Assembly (NCBI RefSeq): GCF_900100085.1
Contig: NZ_FNEJ01000011.1
Location: 114,611-178,610, forward strand
DNA from: Salipiger marinus
GTDB taxonomy: Bacteria; Pseudomonadota; Alphaproteobacteria; Rhodobacterales; Rhodobacteraceae
Length of the DNA stretch: 64,000 nucleotides
Direction: 5' to 3'
In this document: positions 8,412-15,862 of the stretch, piece after piece
Position numbering within the stretch: the first letter of the stretch is position 1
Layout of the letters: every line of letters starts with the position of its first letter
The notes under the pieces: model-generated
Seen by the model: the letters and a program-made list of their open reading frames with translations, nothing else
What the model was told of the DNA's origin: nothing
Database searches by the model: none
Position numbers and translations under genes: made by a program

Positions 8412-9740
8412 TCAGCCCGGCAGATGCAGCTCCGCCCGCTGGCCATGGCCCGGCAGCGCGGCGGGCAGCACCAGCGCGCCGCCCAGCCGTTCCATGGCGA
8501 CATCGGCAATGGCAAGGCCAAGCCCGCTGCCCTGCCCCGCAGCGCCGGGGCCGCGCAGGAACCGTTCGGTGGCGCGCGCGCGCAGCGGCGCAGGCATGCC
8601 CGGCCCCTCGTCCTGCACCAGCAGCACGGCGCCCCGCTGCCAGACCCGCACCACACCGCCCCCGGGCGAGGCGAGCACGGCGTTCTCCACCAGATTGCGC
8701 AGCGCCGCCTGCAGCAGGAACGGGCTCGACCGCAGCGCCAGCGGCGCATGATCCAGCCGCATGTCGAAGGTCACGCCGCGCGCCTCGGCCAAGGGGGCCA
8801 GCCCCGCGCAGATCTCCTCGCCCAGACGGTGCGGCACCACCTCGCCCGGGGTGGGTGCGGCGCGGTCCACCGCCGCCAGTTCCAGCATCTGCCGCACCAG
8901 ACGGTCGGTGCGGTCCACCGAGGTCTCGATGGCGCGCAGCGCCCGGTCGCGCACCGCCCCGTCCTGCGCCATGCGGGCGATCTGCGCCTGCATCCGCAGT
9001 CCGGCCAGCGGCGTCTTCAGCTCATGCGCGGCAAAGGCGGTGAAATCGCGCTCCGCCTCGCGCGCCTTGGCCAGCCGGGCAAAAAGCCCGTCCAGCGCGC
9101 GCTGCACGGGGCGGATCTCGGCGGGCACCTCGCCCTGCGGCAGCGGCCCGGTTTCTGACGGATCGCGGGCGCGCAGGCTTCCCGCCAGCCGGTCCAGCGG
9201 CGCCAGCCCCTGCCCGACGCTGACCCAGATCAGCCCGGCCAGCAGCGGCAGCACCACCGCCAGCGGCACCAGCAGCCCGTCGCGCACATCCGCCACCAGC
9301 CCCTCGCGCACGGTCAGGCTGTCGCCCACCATGACCCGCACGCCAAGCGCCTCGTTCTGCACGGTAAAGACGCGCCAGCGCTCGCCGCCGACGGACGATT
9401 CGGAATAGCCCGGCTCCGCCGCCCCGGTCAGTTCGCTGTCGGGGGCCCCTTCGGACCGGCCCACCAGCGTGCCCTGCAGCGACCAGATCTGGCAGGAGAG
9501 CTGGTGCTGGTAATCGGGATGCGGCTGCAGCGGCACCGCCACCGGCGCGCCGCCCTCGGCCATGGCGATGCGCCGGTCCGACAGCAGCGAGGACACCATG
9601 CGCGCCGCCTCGGCCAGCCGGGCATCCAGCACCCGCTGCACCTCGGCGCGGGTGGAGCGTTCGATCCAGACCACGGCGGAGGTCCAGACGAGGCCCGTCG
9701 CCAGCACGAGGATCAGGAACAGGCGCAGCCGCAGCGACAT
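8412..9740 (-). CDS. Sensor histidine kinase (QseC/PmrB-like)
   Basis: The 442-residue protein has one membrane segment at about 5-26, a periplasmic domain to about 155, a second membrane segment (LVPLAVVLPLLAGLIWV), a HAMP linker, and a HisKA box FAAHELKTPLAG with the phospho-accepting His near residue 240. The ATPase domain shows the N box NLVENAV, G1 DEGPGMP and G2 GSGLGLAI. It lies three bases after its response regulator in one transcript. The periplasmic domain with a cysteine (LSCQIW) gives no clear ligand. The adjacent L,D-transpeptidases with a shared direct repeat suggest an envelope-stress input, which is inference. Confidence 0.9.
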   Translation of the reverse strand: MSLRLRLFLILVLATGLVWTSAVVWIERSTRAEVQRVLDARLAEAARMVSSLLSDRRIAMAEGGAPVAVPLQPHPDYQHQLSCQIWSLQGTLVGRSEGAPDSELTGAAEPGYSESSVGGERWRVFTVQNEALGVRVMVGDSLTVREGLVADVRDGLLVPLAVVLPLLAGLIWVSVGQGLAPLDRLAGSLRARDPSETGPLPQGEVPAEIRPVQRALDGLFARLAKAREAERDFTAFAAHELKTPLAGLRMQAQIARMAQDGAVRDRALRAIETSVDRTDRLVRQMLELAAVDRAAPTPGEVVPHRLGEEICAGLAPLAEARGVTFDMRLDHAPLALRSSPFLLQAALRNLVENAVLASPGGGVVRVWQRGAVLLVQDEGPGMPAPLRARATERFLRGPGAAGQGSGLGLAIADVAMERLGGALVLPAALPGHGQRAELHLPG

Positions 9741-9743
9741 GGG

Positions 9744-10406
9744 CTATCCTTCCGCCGCGACGCGGTAGCCAAGGCCCCGCACCGTTTCGATGAAGGCGCG
9801 GCCCAGCTTGGCGCGCAGATGATGCACATGCACCTCGACCGCGTTGCTTTCCACCTCTTCCTGCCAGCCATAAAGCCGCTCTTCCAGCGCGGATTTGGAC
9901 AGGATCTGCCCCGGACGCTCCATCAGCGCGTGCAGCACGGCAAATTCGCGGCGGCTGAAGGCCAGATCGCGGCCATCAAGCCTGCCGGTCATGCGCGCCG
10001 GATCCAGATCAAGCCCGTTCCAGCGCAGCAGGGCTGTGGGTCGGCCCTCGGCGCGGCGCAGGATGGCGCGCAGCCGGGCCGCCAGTTCCTCCAGATCGAA
10101 GGGCTTGCCCAGATAGTCATCCGCCCCGCCATCCAGCCCCTGCACCCGGTCGCGCAGCTGGTCGCGCGCGGTCAGCACCAGAACCGGCAGCGCCGATCCC
10201 GCCCGGCGGAGTTCCGCCAACAGATCCAGCCCCGACCCGTCGGGCAGCATCACGTCCAGCACCATGCCCTCGAAGGCGCAATCGGCCAATGCCGCACGGG
10301 CATCGGCCAGCGTGCCCACCGGATCGGCGGTAAATCCCTGCAGGCCAAGCCCGACGCTCAGTCCCTCGGAAAGCACAGGGTCGTCCTCGACTATCAGGAT
10401 TCGCAT
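9744..10406 (-). CDS. OmpR-family response regulator (QseB/PmrA-like)
   Basis: The 220-residue protein has a receiver domain with acidic pocket EDD at residues 7-9, phospho-acceptor Asp51 (MVLDVMLPDGSG) and LTARD near 80, followed by an OmpR-type winged helix (FSRREFAVLHAL near 150, EVHVHHLRAKLG near 195, GLGYRV near the end). It precedes the sensor kinase gene. Thirty-six bases upstream of its start is CTTAAG-N5-CTTAAG, which resembles the direct-repeat boxes bound by PmrA/QseB-type regulators, so it may control itself and the divergent L,D-transpeptidase. Confidence 0.93.
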   Translation of the reverse strand: MRILIVEDDPVLSEGLSVGLGLQGFTADPVGTLADARAALADCAFEGMVLDVMLPDGSGLDLLAELRRAGSALPVLVLTARDQLRDRVQGLDGGADDYLGKPFDLEELAARLRAILRRAEGRPTALLRWNGLDLDPARMTGRLDGRDLAFSRREFAVLHALMERPGQILSKSALEERLYGWQEEVESNAVEVHVHHLRAKLGRAFIETVRGLGYRVAAEG

Positions 10407-10441
10407 TGTTCCTCCTTGAACCTCGCCGGTGAAAGGTGAAC

Positions 10442-10458
10442 CTTAAGGCTCTCTTAAG
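10442..10458. promoter_or_regulatory. Direct-repeat operator candidate, box 1 (TTAAG-N6-TTAAG)
   Basis: CTTAAG, five bases, CTTAAG: two half-sites exactly 11 bases apart, one helical turn, as OmpR-family dimers prefer. It sits in the 172-base divergent space between the response regulator (start 10406) and the first L,D-transpeptidase (start 10579). A matching box lies upstream of the second transpeptidase. Confidence 0.6.
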
Positions 10459-10578
10459 CCAGCTACACCAGCGGGTATCCATGACATCCTGCCCCGTCCC
10501 AGTTTTCCCCGCAGCCCTGCGGCTGCCCAGACGACGCGACGCGCGGCGCCCTGTCCCCTCAACTCACGGAACTTCCGC

Positions 10579-11370
10579 ATGACTTTTGCCTATCGCCTTC
10601 GCCGCCCCGTGCGGGCCGCGCTGTCCCTCGCCGCCCTCTGCGCGCTGCAGGCCTGCGCCACGCTGGAGGCGGCGCTGCCCCCCGACACGCCCGGCGCCAT
10701 CTCCGAAGAGACGCGCATGATGTATGCGTCGGTCGAAGATAACGGCATCACCGTTCCCGCCATCGAAGACAAATACCTGACCGAAGACCGCAAGCGGCAG
10801 GTGGTGGATTACTGGACCGACGAAAAGCCGGGCACCATCATCGTCGATCCCGGCGCGCGCTGGCTCTATCACGTGATGGAGGACAACAAGGCCATGCGTT
10901 ATGCCGTGGCCGTGGGCGCCGAGGGGCTGGGCTTTTCCGGCACGGCCACGGTGCAGATCAAGCGCGACTGGCCCTACTGGACGCCGACGCAGAACATGAT
11001 CCGCCGCGATCCCGAAACCTATGGCCCGGTGCGCAACGGCCTGCCGGGCGGGCTGGAAAACCCGCTGGGGGCGCGGGCGCTCTATCTGTTCCGGGGCGGG
11101 CGCGACACGCTTTACCGCATCCACGGCACGCCGTCGCCCTGGACCGTGGGCCATGCCACGTCTTCGGGCTGCATCCGCATGTTCAATCAGGATTCCATCT
11201 ATCTGGCCGAACAGGTGGCCAAGGGCACCAAGGTGATCGTGCGTCCCGCCGCCGATGCGGGCACGGGCACCGTGCCGCCGGGCACGCCGCTGCCCGAACA
11301 GCCCGCGCCGCAGCCCATGGCCGAGGCGCCCACCGGCACCGCCCCGCTGCCCGAAGAGGACGCGGCGTAA
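10579..11370 (+). CDS. L,D-transpeptidase lipoprotein (YkuD domain)
   Basis: The 263-residue protein carries a lipoprotein signal with lipobox LQAC, so Cys26 would be lipidated. A YkuD catalytic domain spans about residues 84-240, with His182 (IHGTPSPW) and nucleophile Cys198 in SSGCIRM. Such enzymes form 3-3 crosslinks in peptidoglycan or attach proteins to it. The C-terminal 35 residues are Pro/Ala/Glu-rich low complexity. It is divergent from a two-component system and shares its upstream direct repeat, and a second transpeptidase follows. A tandem hairpin repeat lies after the stop. Confidence 0.9.
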   Translation: MTFAYRLRRPVRAALSLAALCALQACATLEAALPPDTPGAISEETRMMYASVEDNGITVPAIEDKYLTEDRKRQVVDYWTDEKPGTIIVDPGARWLYHVMEDNKAMRYAVAVGAEGLGFSGTATVQIKRDWPYWTPTQNMIRRDPETYGPVRNGLPGGLENPLGARALYLFRGGRDTLYRIHGTPSPWTVGHATSSGCIRMFNQDSIYLAEQVAKGTKVIVRPAADAGTGTVPPGTPLPEQPAPQPMAEAPTGTAPLPEEDAA

Positions 11371-11376
11371 CCCCTT

Positions 11377-11432
11377 GCCCGGGGCGGCTTCTCTTGCCGC
11401 CCGGGGCGGCTTCCTTCGCCGCCCGGGGTGGT
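11377..11432. repeat. 22-base tandem repeat, 2.5 units, forming nested hairpins
   Basis: Units at 11377-11398 and 11399-11420 differ at only a few positions, and a half unit follows to 11432. Each unit joins the next through GGGGCGGC/GCCGCCC stems with seven-base loops. It lies a few bases after the first L,D-transpeptidase stop and just before box 2. It may end the first transcript. Confidence 0.6.
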
Positions 11433-11439
11433 CCAAAGG

Positions 11440-11456
11440 GTTAAGGTTGCGTTAAG
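11440..11456. promoter_or_regulatory. Direct-repeat operator candidate, box 2 (TTAAG-N6-TTAAG)
   Basis: GTTAAG, five bases, GTTAAG, with the same 11-base period as box 1, 55 bases upstream of the second L,D-transpeptidase start. In a GC-rich genome two such AT-containing repeats within 1 kb are unlikely by chance, and both flank genes of one function. Confidence 0.6.
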
Positions 11457-11511
11457 CCACGCCTGATCTGGGGAGGATCCAAGGGGATCCGTCCCCGGGA
11501 AAGGAGAGCAG

Positions 11512-12060
11512 ATGACCAACCGTTTGACCCGCCGTGCCGCTCTGGGCGGCCTTGCCGGAACCATGGCGCTGGCGGCGCCGGGGCTTGCCCTTGCGCAGTC
11601 CCGCCGCAACACCTCCAGCTTCAGCATGCAGGACTGGCGCGATCATTTCGACGATCTCGGCAAGGCCACGCTGGTGGCCGACACCGCCTCGCGCGCGCTG
11701 CATTTCTGGTCCGCAGATGGCAGCGATTACCGGATTTACCCCACCTCGGTGCCGATTTCCGAAGAGCTGACCAAGCGCGGCTATACCAGCATCGTGCGCA
11801 AGAAGGTTGGCCCGTCCTGGACCCCCACCGCCTCGCAGATGGAACGCTATCCCGACTGGAAGCCGATCCCGCCGGGGCCGGAAAATCCGCTGGGCACCCA
11901 TGCCATGTATCTGAGCTGGCCCGCCTATATCATCCACGGCACCCATGACACGCGCAAGATCGGGCGGCCTTCGTCGGATGGCTGCATCGGTCTTTATAAC
12001 GAGAAGATCGAAGAGCTTTATGCGCTCTGCCCGATCGGCACGCAGGTCCGGGTGATCTGA
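11512..12060 (+). CDS. L,D-transpeptidase, Tat-exported (YkuD domain)
   Basis: The 182-residue protein starts with a Tat-like signal (TRRAALGGLAG then a hydrophobic stretch to ALAQ near residue 29). A compact YkuD domain follows with His142 (IIHGTHD) and nucleophile Cys158 in SSDGCIGL. The gene has AAGGAG immediately upstream. It is paralogous in function to the lipoprotein enzyme in front of it but short, with no substrate-binding extras. It probably acts in the periplasm on peptidoglycan. A 10-base-pair hairpin follows the stop. Confidence 0.9.
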   Translation: MTNRLTRRAALGGLAGTMALAAPGLALAQSRRNTSSFSMQDWRDHFDDLGKATLVADTASRALHFWSADGSDYRIYPTSVPISEELTKRGYTSIVRKKVGPSWTPTASQMERYPDWKPIPPGPENPLGTHAMYLSWPAYIIHGTHDTRKIGRPSSDGCIGLYNEKIEELYALCPIGTQVRVI

Positions 12061-12067
12061 GCCGCCC

Positions 12068-12095
12068 GCGCGCCGGGACAGTGACCCCGGCGCGC
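12068..12095 (+). terminator. Hairpin terminator candidate after second L,D-transpeptidase
   Basis: GCGCGCCGGG (12068-12077) and CCCGGCGCGC (12086-12095) form a perfect ten-pair stem with an eight-base loop, eight bases after the stop codon. No T-run follows. Confidence 0.55.
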
Positions 12096-12163
12096 CCCCC
12101 ACTCAGGAACGGGCTTGCACCCTGCCATGGCTGCGGGCGATATGGCGCAAAAGGGAGCGCCAG

Positions 12164-12622
12164 ATGACCGATGCCAAGGGTCCGGCCCTGACCGAGTTCG
12201 ATCTCGGGGCCTTTACGCCCTACCGCATTGCGGTGGCGGCACAACGCACCAGCGAAGAGCTGGCGCGGCAGTTCCGCGCGCGCTTCGGCATCAGCATTCC
12301 CGAATGGCGCGTGCTGGCGCATCTGGCCCATGCGGGCGCCTCGGTGTCGGTGCGCGACATCGAAGAACACGCCGCCATGGAGAAATCCAAGGTCAGCCGC
12401 GCCGCCTCGCGGCTGGAGGCCTCGGGCCATATCGTCAAGCGCATGAACGAAACCGACCGGCGGCTGGTGCGGCTGGAGCTGACCGCCGCAGGCTGCGCGC
12501 TGGTGGAGGATCTGCTGCCCATTGCCCTTGCCTATCAGCAGGAGATCGAGGCGCGGCTGGCCGATGGCTTTGCCGCCTTTGAACAGGGGCTGACCCGGCT
12601 GCTGCAGGAGCCGCAGGCATGA
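12164..12622 (+). CDS. MarR-family transcriptional regulator
   Basis: The 152-residue protein has the MarR fold: dimerisation helix at the N terminus, recognition region VSVRDIEEHAAMEKSKVSRAAS near residues 58-80, and wing GHIVKRMNETDRRLVRLELTAAG near 88-108 (DRR wing motif). It overlaps the HAD gene by ATGA, so the two are co-translated. The effector is unknown. Confidence 0.88.
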   Translation: MTDAKGPALTEFDLGAFTPYRIAVAAQRTSEELARQFRARFGISIPEWRVLAHLAHAGASVSVRDIEEHAAMEKSKVSRAASRLEASGHIVKRMNETDRRLVRLELTAAGCALVEDLLPIALAYQQEIEARLADGFAAFEQGLTRLLQEPQA

Positions 12623-13317
12623 CCGCGCCGATCCGGCTGGTGCTGTTCGACATGGACGGCGTCGTGGTCGACAGCGAGATCATCTCGCTGCGGATGCTGA
12701 TGGCGGAACTGGCGCAGCACGGGATCACGGTGGATCTGCCCTATGTGGCGCGGCATTTTCTGGGCCGCAGCTATCCGGTGGTGCTGGCGCAGATCCGCCG
12801 CGATTTCGGCATCGCCCTGCCCATTGGGTTCGAGGCGGATTACCGCGCCCGGCTTTTTGCCGCCTTCGCCGCAGAGGGGCTGCGCGCCATGCCGCATCTG
12901 GCCGCGCTGCTGCCGCGCCTTGCCGTGCCCTATGCGCTGGCCACCAGTTCCAGCCCGGCGCGGGTGGCGGAATCGCTGCGGCTGACCGGGCTTGCGGCGG
13001 CCTTTGCGGGCCGCATCTCCACCGCGTCGGAAGTGGCGCGCGGCAAGCCCGCGCCCGATCTGCCGCTGCTGGCCGCCGCCCGAGCCGGGGTCGCCCCCCG
13101 TCACTGCCTGCTGATCGAGGATTCGCTGGCGGGGATCGCCGCCGGGCTCGCGGCGGGCATGCAGGTCTGGCAGTTCACCGGCGGCAGCCATCTGCAGGGC
13201 ATGGATCTGCCCGAGGATCCGGAGATCGTGCCGCATCGCCGCTTCGCCTCCTTCGCCGATCTGCCCGCGCTCTGCCCGCAGATCCTGTCCCCGGAGCCCG
13301 CCCATGGCCCAGCGTAA
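12619..13317 (+). CDS. HAD-family phosphatase (beta-phosphoglucomutase/YfbT-like)
   Basis: The 232-residue protein shows HAD motif I FDMDGVVVDSE (nucleophile Asp at about residue 10), motif II ATSSSPARV near 110, a motif III lysine in ARGKPAPD near 143 and motif IV LIEDSLAGIAAG near 165. The cap insertion after motif I marks subfamily IA. It probably acts on a sugar or polyol phosphate, since it overlaps the polyol regulator gene downstream by 14 bases, but the substrate cannot be read from sequence. Confidence 0.88.
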   Translation: MTAPIRLVLFDMDGVVVDSEIISLRMLMAELAQHGITVDLPYVARHFLGRSYPVVLAQIRRDFGIALPIGFEADYRARLFAAFAAEGLRAMPHLAALLPRLAVPYALATSSSPARVAESLRLTGLAAAFAGRISTASEVARGKPAPDLPLLAAARAGVAPRHCLLIEDSLAGIAAGLAAGMQVWQFTGGSHLQGMDLPEDPEIVPHRRFASFADLPALCPQILSPEPAHGPA

Positions 13318-14266
13318 CACCGATGACAGCGATGTGCCGCCGCGCGATCTGGCGGCGCGGGCGGCGTGGCTTTACTATGTGGGCGGGCTGCGTCAGGACC
13401 AGATCGCCGAGGATCTGGGCATCTCGCGCCAGCGCGCGCAGCGGCTGGTGGCCCGCGCCGTGGCCGAGGGGCTGGTGCGGGTGCGCATCGACCATCCCAT
13501 CGCCGAATGTCTGGAACTGGAGCGCGCGCTGCGCCGCCGCTTCGGGCTGACGCAGGCACGGGTGGCGCCGCGCGCCGGGGCCTCGCAGGACGCGCTGCGC
13601 GCCATCGCCTCCTTTGCCGCGCCCGAACTGGAACGGATCTTTGCGCAGGACACGCCGCAGCTGATCGCGCTTGGCACCGGGCGGACGCTGCGCGCGGTGG
13701 TCGAGCAGATGCAGACCGTGCCGGGCGGGCATCACCGCATGGTGTCGCTGATCGGCAACGTCTCCCCCGACGGCTCCGCCTCGTTCTACGAGGTCATCAT
13801 GCGCATCGCCGACAAGACCGGCGCGCCGCATTATCCCATGGCCGCCCCGGTGACCGCGCGCAGCCCCGCCGAGCTTGAGACGTACCGCGCGCTGCCGCAT
13901 GTGGTCAGCGCCCGCGATCTGGCGCTGCGGGCCGATGTGACGGTGGTGGGGATCGGCCAGATGGCCGATGACGCGCCGCTGTTTGTCGACGGCTTCATCA
14001 GCGCCGAGCAGCTGGCCAGCGTGCAGGCGGCGGGGGCTGCGGGCGAAATCGGCGGCCATATCTTTGATTCGCAGGGTCGCTATCTGGATCACCCCGTCAA
14101 CCGTTTCATGGTCGGCGTCCGCGTGCCGCAGAATGCCAACCCGGTCATCTGCATCGCGGGCGGCGCCAGCAAGATCAAGCCCTTGCGCGCAGCCCTTGAA
14201 GGGCGGCTGATGCAGGGGCTGATCACCGACGAAGTCACCGCCGCAGAACTTCTCAGCACGTCCTGA
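13304..14266 (+). CDS. smoC: SorC/DeoR-type sugar-binding regulator of the polyol operon
   Basis: The 320-residue protein has an N-terminal helix-turn-helix (YYVGGLRQDQIAEDLGISRQ, about 25-50), then a SorC effector domain with IALGTGRTLRAVVEQM near 125, VSLIGN near 148 and the C-terminal VICIAGGASKIKPLRAAL, characteristic of this phospho-sugar/polyol-sensing domain. It lies 105 bases before the polyol ABC binding protein on the same strand, as smoC does in Rhodobacter sphaeroides from memory. Its likely operator is the GAGCAT dyad region at 14311-14342. Confidence 0.85.
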   Translation: MAQRNTDDSDVPPRDLAARAAWLYYVGGLRQDQIAEDLGISRQRAQRLVARAVAEGLVRVRIDHPIAECLELERALRRRFGLTQARVAPRAGASQDALRAIASFAAPELERIFAQDTPQLIALGTGRTLRAVVEQMQTVPGGHHRMVSLIGNVSPDGSASFYEVIMRIADKTGAPHYPMAAPVTARSPAELETYRALPHVVSARDLALRADVTVVGIGQMADDAPLFVDGFISAEQLASVQAAGAAGEIGGHIFDSQGRYLDHPVNRFMVGVRVPQNANPVICIAGGASKIKPLRAALEGRLMQGLITDEVTAAELLSTS

Positions 14267-14288
14267 GCGCGTCGCCGTCAAATCAGGC

Positions 14289-14342
14289 TTGACAGAGTCG
14301 CGTCTTGATGTGAGCATTTGCCCATCACGCGAGCATATGCTC
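14289..14342 (+). promoter_or_regulatory. Promoter with overlapping operator dyads for the polyol operon
   Basis: A perfect -35 hexamer TTGACA lies at 14289-14294; a weak -10 falls around 14312-14317. Overlapping this are GAGCAT-TTGCCCA starting at 14312 and the perfect 12-base palindrome GAGCATATGCTC at 14331-14342, two related half-site pairs about 19 bases apart. Binding there by the adjacent SorC-type regulator would block or activate the smoE promoter. That is inference from position. Confidence 0.55.
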
Positions 14343-14371
14343 AAAGCTCAGTGATCAACGGGAGGATTACC

Positions 14372-15691
14372 ATGACTCTATCATTCCGCGCCCTCATGGG
14401 CGCCTGCGCCATGGGCGCGCTCTGCACCGCTGCTGCGGCGCAATCGACCACCATCACCGTGGCCACCGTGAACAACGGCGACATGATCCGCATGCAGGGC
14501 CTGATGGATGCCTTCAACGAGGCCCATCCCGACATCACCGTCGAATGGGTGACGCTGGAAGAGAACGTGCTGCGCCAGCGCGTGACGCAGGACGTGGCCA
14601 CCAAGGGCGGCCAGTTCGACGTGATGACCATCGGCACCTACGAGGTTCCGATCTGGGGCGAGCGCGGCTGGCTGGTGAGCCTTGACGATCTTCCCGAGAG
14701 CTATGACGTGGACGACATCCTGCCCGCCATCCGTGGCGGCCTGACCGTGGACGGCTCGCTTTACGCGGCGCCCTTCTATGGCGAAAGCTCGATGGTCATG
14801 TACCGCCGCGATCTGATGGAAGCCGCCGGCATGGAAATGCCCGACGCCCCCACCTGGGAGTTCATCAAGGAAGCCGCGGCGGCGATGACCGACAAGGGCA
14901 ACGAAGTTTATGGAATCTGCCTGCGCGGCAAGGCCGGCTGGGGCGAGAACATGGCCTTCCTGTCCGCCATGGCCAACAGCTATGGCGCGCGCTGGTTCGA
15001 CATGGACTGGAAACCGCAGTTCGACAGCGAGGAATGGAAAGCGACGCTGACCGATTACCTTGAGCTGATGAACGAATACGGTCCCCCGGGCGCGTCCTCG
15101 AACGGCTTCAACGAAAACCTCGCACTGTTCCAGTCGGGCAAGTGCGGCATGTGGATCGACGCCACCGTGGCGGCCTCTTTCGTGACCAACCCAGACGAGT
15201 CCACCGTGGCGGATCAGGTGGGCTTCGCGCTCGCTCCCGATAACGGTCTGGGCAAGCGCGGCAACTGGCTCTGGGCATGGAACCTCGGGATCCCCGCAGG
15301 CACCCAGAACGAGGAAGCGGCCAAGACTTTTGTGGAATGGGCGACCTCCAAGGAATACACCGCCCTTGTCGCCGAGAAGGAAGGCTGGGCCAACGTTCCC
15401 CCGGGCACCCGCCAGTCGCTTTATGACAACCAGGAGTATCTGGACGCGGCGCCCTTCGCGCAGATGACGCTGGAGTCGATCAACGCGGCTGATCCGCAGA
15501 ACCCGACCGTGGACGACGTGCCCTATGTCGGCGTGCAGTTCGTGGCGATCCCCGAATTTCAGGGCATCGGCACCGCAGTGGGTCAGCAGTTCTCGGCAGC
15601 GCTTGCCGGTCAGGTCAGTGCCGAACAGGCGCTGAGCATGGCCCAGCAGCTGACCGAGCGCGAAATGACCCGCGCCGGCTACATCAAGTAA
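14372..15691 (+). CDS. smoE: Polyol (sorbitol/mannitol) ABC transporter substrate-binding protein
   Basis: The 439-residue family-1 binding protein has a signal peptide (LMGACAMGALCTAAAAQ, cleavage near residue 24), then TTITVATVNNGDMIRMQGLMDAF, the usual first strand and ligand helix, and GPPGASSNGFNENLALFQSGKCGMWIDA near 245. I start at ATG 14372, after GGGAGGA; an upstream in-frame ATG at 14318 would destroy the signal peptide. Gene order with smoFGK and mtlK assigns polyols. Large hairpins after the stop could keep this transcript segment more abundant than the permeases. Confidence 0.9.
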   Translation: MTLSFRALMGACAMGALCTAAAAQSTTITVATVNNGDMIRMQGLMDAFNEAHPDITVEWVTLEENVLRQRVTQDVATKGGQFDVMTIGTYEVPIWGERGWLVSLDDLPESYDVDDILPAIRGGLTVDGSLYAAPFYGESSMVMYRRDLMEAAGMEMPDAPTWEFIKEAAAAMTDKGNEVYGICLRGKAGWGENMAFLSAMANSYGARWFDMDWKPQFDSEEWKATLTDYLELMNEYGPPGASSNGFNENLALFQSGKCGMWIDATVAASFVTNPDESTVADQVGFALAPDNGLGKRGNWLWAWNLGIPAGTQNEEAAKTFVEWATSKEYTALVAEKEGWANVPPGTRQSLYDNQEYLDAAPFAQMTLESINAADPQNPTVDDVPYVGVQFVAIPEFQGIGTAVGQQFSAALAGQVSAEQALSMAQQLTEREMTRAGYIK

Positions 15692-15702
15692 ACACCGAAG
15701 GG

Positions 15703-15734
15703 TGCGGGCCCCCCGGGGATCGTGAGGGCCCGCA
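15703..15734 (+). terminator. Inverted repeat 1 after smoE (attenuator or mRNA-stabilising hairpin)
   Basis: TGCGGGCCC (15703-15711) and GGGCCCGCA (15726-15734) form a perfect nine-pair stem with a 14-base loop, 11 bases past the smoE stop. Binding-protein genes are often followed by such structures, which limit read-through and protect the upstream mRNA. Confidence 0.6.
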
Positions 15735-15756
15735 ATTTCCTCCCCCTTCGGCGGAA

Positions 15757-15814
15757 CCGGAGCCCGGACCGCCCGCGCGCCCCCTGCGCGGATCATAAAG
15801 CGGCCGGGCTCCGG
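15757..15814 (+). repeat. Inverted repeat 2 before smoF, 11-base arms
   Basis: CCGGAGCCCGG (15757-15767) pairs perfectly with CCGGGCTCCGG (15804-15814). The 36-base interior holds a further CCGCGC/GCGCGG stem. Together with inverted repeat 1 it fills most of the 171-base smoE-smoF gap. Confidence 0.55.
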
Positions 15815-15862
15815 ATCCTTTCCCCCACCCAATTCTCAACGACAGACCCAGGGAGACGCGCC

